Assembly (NCBI GenBank): GCA_021805485.1
Contig: JAJZFF010000095.1
Span: 1 to 8,274 of the forward strand
Source: Pseudomonadota bacterium
GTDB taxonomy: Bacteria; Pseudomonadota; Alphaproteobacteria; Acetobacterales; Acetobacteraceae
DNA: 8,274 bases
Reading direction: 5' to 3'
Shown: positions 7,048-8,274 of the stretch, piece by piece
How the letters are laid out: the number at the start of each line of letters is the position of its first letter
Position numbering within the stretch: position 1 is the first letter of the stretch
Notes under the pieces: generated by a model
Seen by the model: the letters and a program-made list of their open reading frames with translations, nothing else
Told to the model about the DNA's origin: nothing
The model's database searches: none
Program-made: the position numbers and the translations under genes

Positions 7048-7069
7048 GACATAAACATATGCTTATGTC
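7048..7069. promoter_or_regulatory. Near-perfect 22-bp palindrome, candidate operator of the ArsR-methyltransferase
   Basis: The outer arms are GACATAA (7048-7054) and TTATGTC (7063-7069) around the core CATATG (7056-7061). Ten of eleven pairs are complementary; only 7055/7062 mismatch. It is strikingly AT-rich in this GC-rich region. It ends 3 bases before the ribosome binding site of the ArsR-methyltransferase gene and lies in the 41-base gap after the acetyltransferase stop. Length, symmetry and position fit an ArsR-family dimer site used for autorepression. I could not settle on -35/-10 boxes, though AT-rich hexamers inside the palindrome could serve as -10. Confidence 0.7.
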
Positions 7070-7076
7070 CAGATGA

Positions 7077-7592
7077 TCAACGCTCGGTGCCGTCCGCCAG
7101 CGCGCGCTGCATCAGCACGACGTCCAGCCAGCGGCCGAACTTGAAGCCGACGCCGCGCAGCAGCCCGACCTGGCGGAAGCCGAGGCTGGCGTGCAGGCCG
7201 ATCGAGCCGGCATTGGCCTGGTCGCCGATGACCGCGATCATCTGGCTGTAGCCGGCGGCGGCGGCGGCCTCGATCGCGGCGGCGACGAGGGTTTTGCCGA
7301 GACCCTGGCCGCGCACGTCGTCGCGGACATAGACCCCGTCCTCGGCGCAGAACCGGTAGCCGCTGCGGTCGCGGTACTGGGCGTAGATGACATAGCCCTG
7401 CACCCCGGTGGCGTCCGTCGCCACCAGCCAGCCGGCCCGCCCGCCGGCTTCCGTGGCGGCGGCGAAGCGGGCGGTGACCTCCTCGACCGACGGCGGCGCG
7501 TCTTCGAACGTGCCGGTGCCGTGCAGGACGTGATGGGCGTAGATCGCTTGGATCTCGGCCAGGTCGGCCGAGGTGGCGGGACGTATCGGCAT
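7077..7592 (-). CDS. GNAT-family N-acetyltransferase, phosphinothricin acetyltransferase/MnaT-like
   Basis: A 171-residue cytoplasmic acetyltransferase that uses acetyl-CoA to acetylate an amino group. It starts MPIRPATSADLAEIQAIYAHHV (with TGTFE at 26-30), typical of the PAT/YncA branch. Motif A is DGVYVRDDVRGQGLGK (85-100), with the acetyl-CoA pyrophosphate loop R94-G-Q-G-L-G99. It is followed by N127/S130, LHASLGF (133-139), VGFKFGRW (148-155) and the C-terminal MQRAL. Length and motif order match the family. Natural substrates of relatives include methionine sulfoximine/sulfone-type amino acids and phosphinothricin; the substrate here is not determinable. The reading frame stays open upstream to 7874, but the N-terminal family motif begins exactly at the ATG at 7592. 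AGGA lies about 9 bases before it, so the extension is taken as non-coding. It precedes the ArsR-methyltransferase on the same strand and is divergent from the exporter gene. Confidence 0.92.
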   Translation of the reverse strand: MPIRPATSADLAEIQAIYAHHVLHGTGTFEDAPPSVEEVTARFAAATEAGGRAGWLVATDATGVQGYVIYAQYRDRSGYRFCAEDGVYVRDDVRGQGLGKTLVAAAIEAAAAAGYSQMIAVIGDQANAGSIGLHASLGFRQVGLLRGVGFKFGRWLDVVLMQRALADGTER

Positions 7593-7622
7593 GGCGCGTG
7601 ATCCTGCTTCGCTTTGAGTAAC

Positions 7623-7650
7623 GTTCCTGGTAGAAGGTTCCTGGTAGAAG
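7623..7650. repeat. 14-bp perfect tandem duplication
   Basis: GTTCCTGGTAGAAG occurs twice head to tail (7623-7636, 7637-7650), followed by GT of a third copy. It lies 31 bases upstream of the acetyltransferase start. It is either a slippage duplication or a pair of binding half-sites spaced 14 bp. It does not fit an in-frame protein repeat, since 14 is not a multiple of three. Confidence 0.8.
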
Positions 7651-7695
7651 GTCATGGTGATGCGTGCGGGCGTGGCGTGCAAATGGCCACCGCGC

Positions 7696-7714
7696 CGCCC
7701 CCGTTTGGCGGGCG
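7696..7714. repeat. Imperfect GC-rich hairpin
   Basis: CGCCCCC (7696-7702) can pair with GGCGGGCG (7707-7714) around the loop GTTT, with one bulged C. It resembles interspersed intergenic palindromes common in GC-rich proteobacteria. Without other copies for comparison this is weak. Confidence 0.25.
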
Positions 7715-7745
7715 AGGGCAGCGGCCGATGCCGCGGCGCGATCGT

Positions 7746-7781
7746 CGGTCCGGATGTCGGTCCAGATGTCCGCCCCGGTGT
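7746..7781. repeat. Degenerate 12-bp tandem repeat
   Basis: Two nearly identical units, CGGTCCGGATGT (7746-7757) and CGGTCCAGATGT (7758-7769), differ at one base. A diverged third unit, CCGCCCCGGTGT (7770-7781), follows. It lies 56 bases before the exporter's TTG start. It may be a relic of slippage or a set of protein-binding sites. Confidence 0.55.
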
Positions 7782-7824
7782 CCGCCAGGCGATCGGGGCC
7801 CGGGTATCGGCCAACTGAAGCAGT

Positions 7825-7830
7825 GAGAGG
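7825..7830 (+). promoter_or_regulatory. Ribosome binding site supporting the TTG start of the exporter gene
   Basis: GAGAGG lies 6 bases before TTG at 7837-7839. An in-frame stop (TGA, 7816-7818) lies upstream, and between it and the TTG there is no ATG or GTG. The next candidate is GTG at 7852, without a comparable site. Confidence 0.55.
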
Positions 7831-7836
7831 TCGGTC

Positions 7837-8274
7837 TTGGACAATTTCGACGTGATCCCGGGCGGCGACCCCAAGGCGCAGCCTGGTGCGCCACCACCGA
7901 TCGGCAGCGACGCCGACGCGGCGGCCGGCGAGGGCGACTCGCCCTCGGTGCGGGTGCGCGCGATCCTGGCCGCCGCCCGCTATCATGGTATCGACCTCGA
8001 CACGAACGAGCTGCGCGTGCCGCGCGGCGAGGTGGTGTCGGCCCTGTCGCTGCTCGCCTGGGTCCGCAACAGCGGCCTGTGGGCCAAGGCGACCCGGCTG
8101 AGCTGGGGCCAGCTGCTGAAGCTGAAGGGCCCGACGCCGGTGGTGCTCCTCTTCTCCGATGGCGGCGCCGGGCTGCTGGTCGGCGCCAATCCGGCGCGCA
8201 ATGTCGTTTTTCTGCGCGATCCCCGCGCCCCGGCCTCGGCCGATCCGGTCGCCGTCGATGAGCTCCGCCTGCAG
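7837..8274 (+). CDS. Type I secretion-like ABC transporter, N-terminal C39-like domain (3' end cut by window edge)
   Basis: 146 visible residues with no stop before the edge. After an acidic, Pro/Ala-rich lead of about 36 residues comes a domain that lines up with the N-terminal C39-like domain of HlyB-type exporters: VRVRAILAAARYHGIDLD, then the LRVPRGEVVSALSLLAWVRNSGLWAK region, and LSWGQLLKLKGPTPVVLLFSDGG. This is followed by GLLVGANPARNVVFLRDPRAP and a VAVDELRL segment (compare 'PALVW.DG.HFIL...DP..' of HlyB). There is no cysteine at all in the visible part, so the C39 protease nucleophile is missing. In such exporters the dead domain recruits the unfolded RTX-type substrate instead of cleaving a leader (family knowledge). 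Membrane and ATPase domains would follow beyond the window and are not seen. Start: TTG with GAGAGG, see the separate entry; GTG at 7852 is the alternative. Confidence 0.72.
   Translation, partial: MDNFDVIPGGDPKAQPGAPPPIGSDADAAAGEGDSPSVRVRAILAAARYHGIDLDTNELRVPRGEVVSALSLLAWVRNSGLWAKATRLSWGQLLKLKGPTPVVLLFSDGGAGLLVGANPARNVVFLRDPRAPASADPVAVDELRLQ

Larger units (their letters stand above)
7593..7836. other. Divergent intergenic region with short tandem repeats
   Basis: 244 bases between the acetyltransferase start (minus) and the exporter start (plus). It contains the 14-bp tandem duplication at 7623-7650, an imperfect GC hairpin at 7696-7714 and the 12-bp tandem units at 7746-7781. Minus-strand frames remain open across it, but their translations are Arg/Pro/Gly-rich and fit no family. 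I take them as non-coding. Promoters for both flanking genes should lie here; no convincing -35/-10 pair was identified. Confidence 0.6.

Noticed and set aside
6115..7251. 378-residue plus-strand open frame spanning the ArsR-methyltransferase and the end of the acetyltransferase
   Set aside because: Opposite two confidently assigned genes and their regulatory gap; low-complexity translation.
7593..7874. N-terminal extension of the acetyltransferase frame to 7874
   Set aside because: The frame is open, but the extension is low-complexity, contains tandem DNA repeats and overlaps the exporter start. The family N-terminus begins at the ATG at 7592.

Overview
The window is GC-rich throughout (G/C-dominated third codon positions, long spurious antisense frames) and looks like the chromosome of a high-GC proteobacterium. 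An alphaproteobacterium is most likely, judging from the style of UvrB, the ArsR-methyltransferase fusion and the small secreted proteins; this assignment is by recognition, not by a search. I see no tRNA, rRNA, CRISPR array, transposase, phage gene or attachment site.

Left block, bases 1-4629, is all on the minus strand. Read in the direction of transcription it holds a four-fold WxxGxW-repeat lipoprotein (4629-4294), a small secreted protein of unknown function (4253-3825), a secreted protein with an HNH-nuclease-like core (3740-3114), an enolase-superfamily enzyme of the mandelate racemase subgroup (3059-1974), and the nucleotide excision repair helicase subunit uvrB (1933 to beyond the left edge). 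Gaps are 40, 84, 54 and 40 bases, so these genes could be read together, although their functions are unrelated apart from the first three all being exported.

Middle: divergent from the lipoprotein, and separated from it by a short region with a perfect 18-bp inverted repeat, is a plus-strand lipoprotein of the phospholipase D/cardiolipin synthase family with two intact HKD motifs (4711-6075). It converges, with only 6 bases between stop codons, on a minus-strand ArsR-type regulator fused to a SAM-dependent methyltransferase (7035-6082). Directly upstream of that fusion lies an AT-rich, almost perfect 22-bp palindrome (7048-7069), the best operator candidate in the window. Upstream of it on the same strand is a GNAT acetyltransferase of the phosphinothricin acetyltransferase/MnaT type (7592-7077).

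Right edge: after a 244-base divergent spacer holding a 14-bp tandem duplication and a degenerate 12-bp tandem repeat, a TTG-started plus-strand gene begins at 7837 and runs off the window. Its visible part matches the N-terminal C39-like (peptidase-dead) domain of type I secretion ABC transporters.

Overall this is ordinary chromosome with several envelope or exported proteins. I see no convincing previously undescribed multi-gene system. The most useful leads are the palindromic operator in front of the ArsR-methyltransferase, the palindrome between the two lipoprotein genes, and the type I exporter whose partners lie outside the window.
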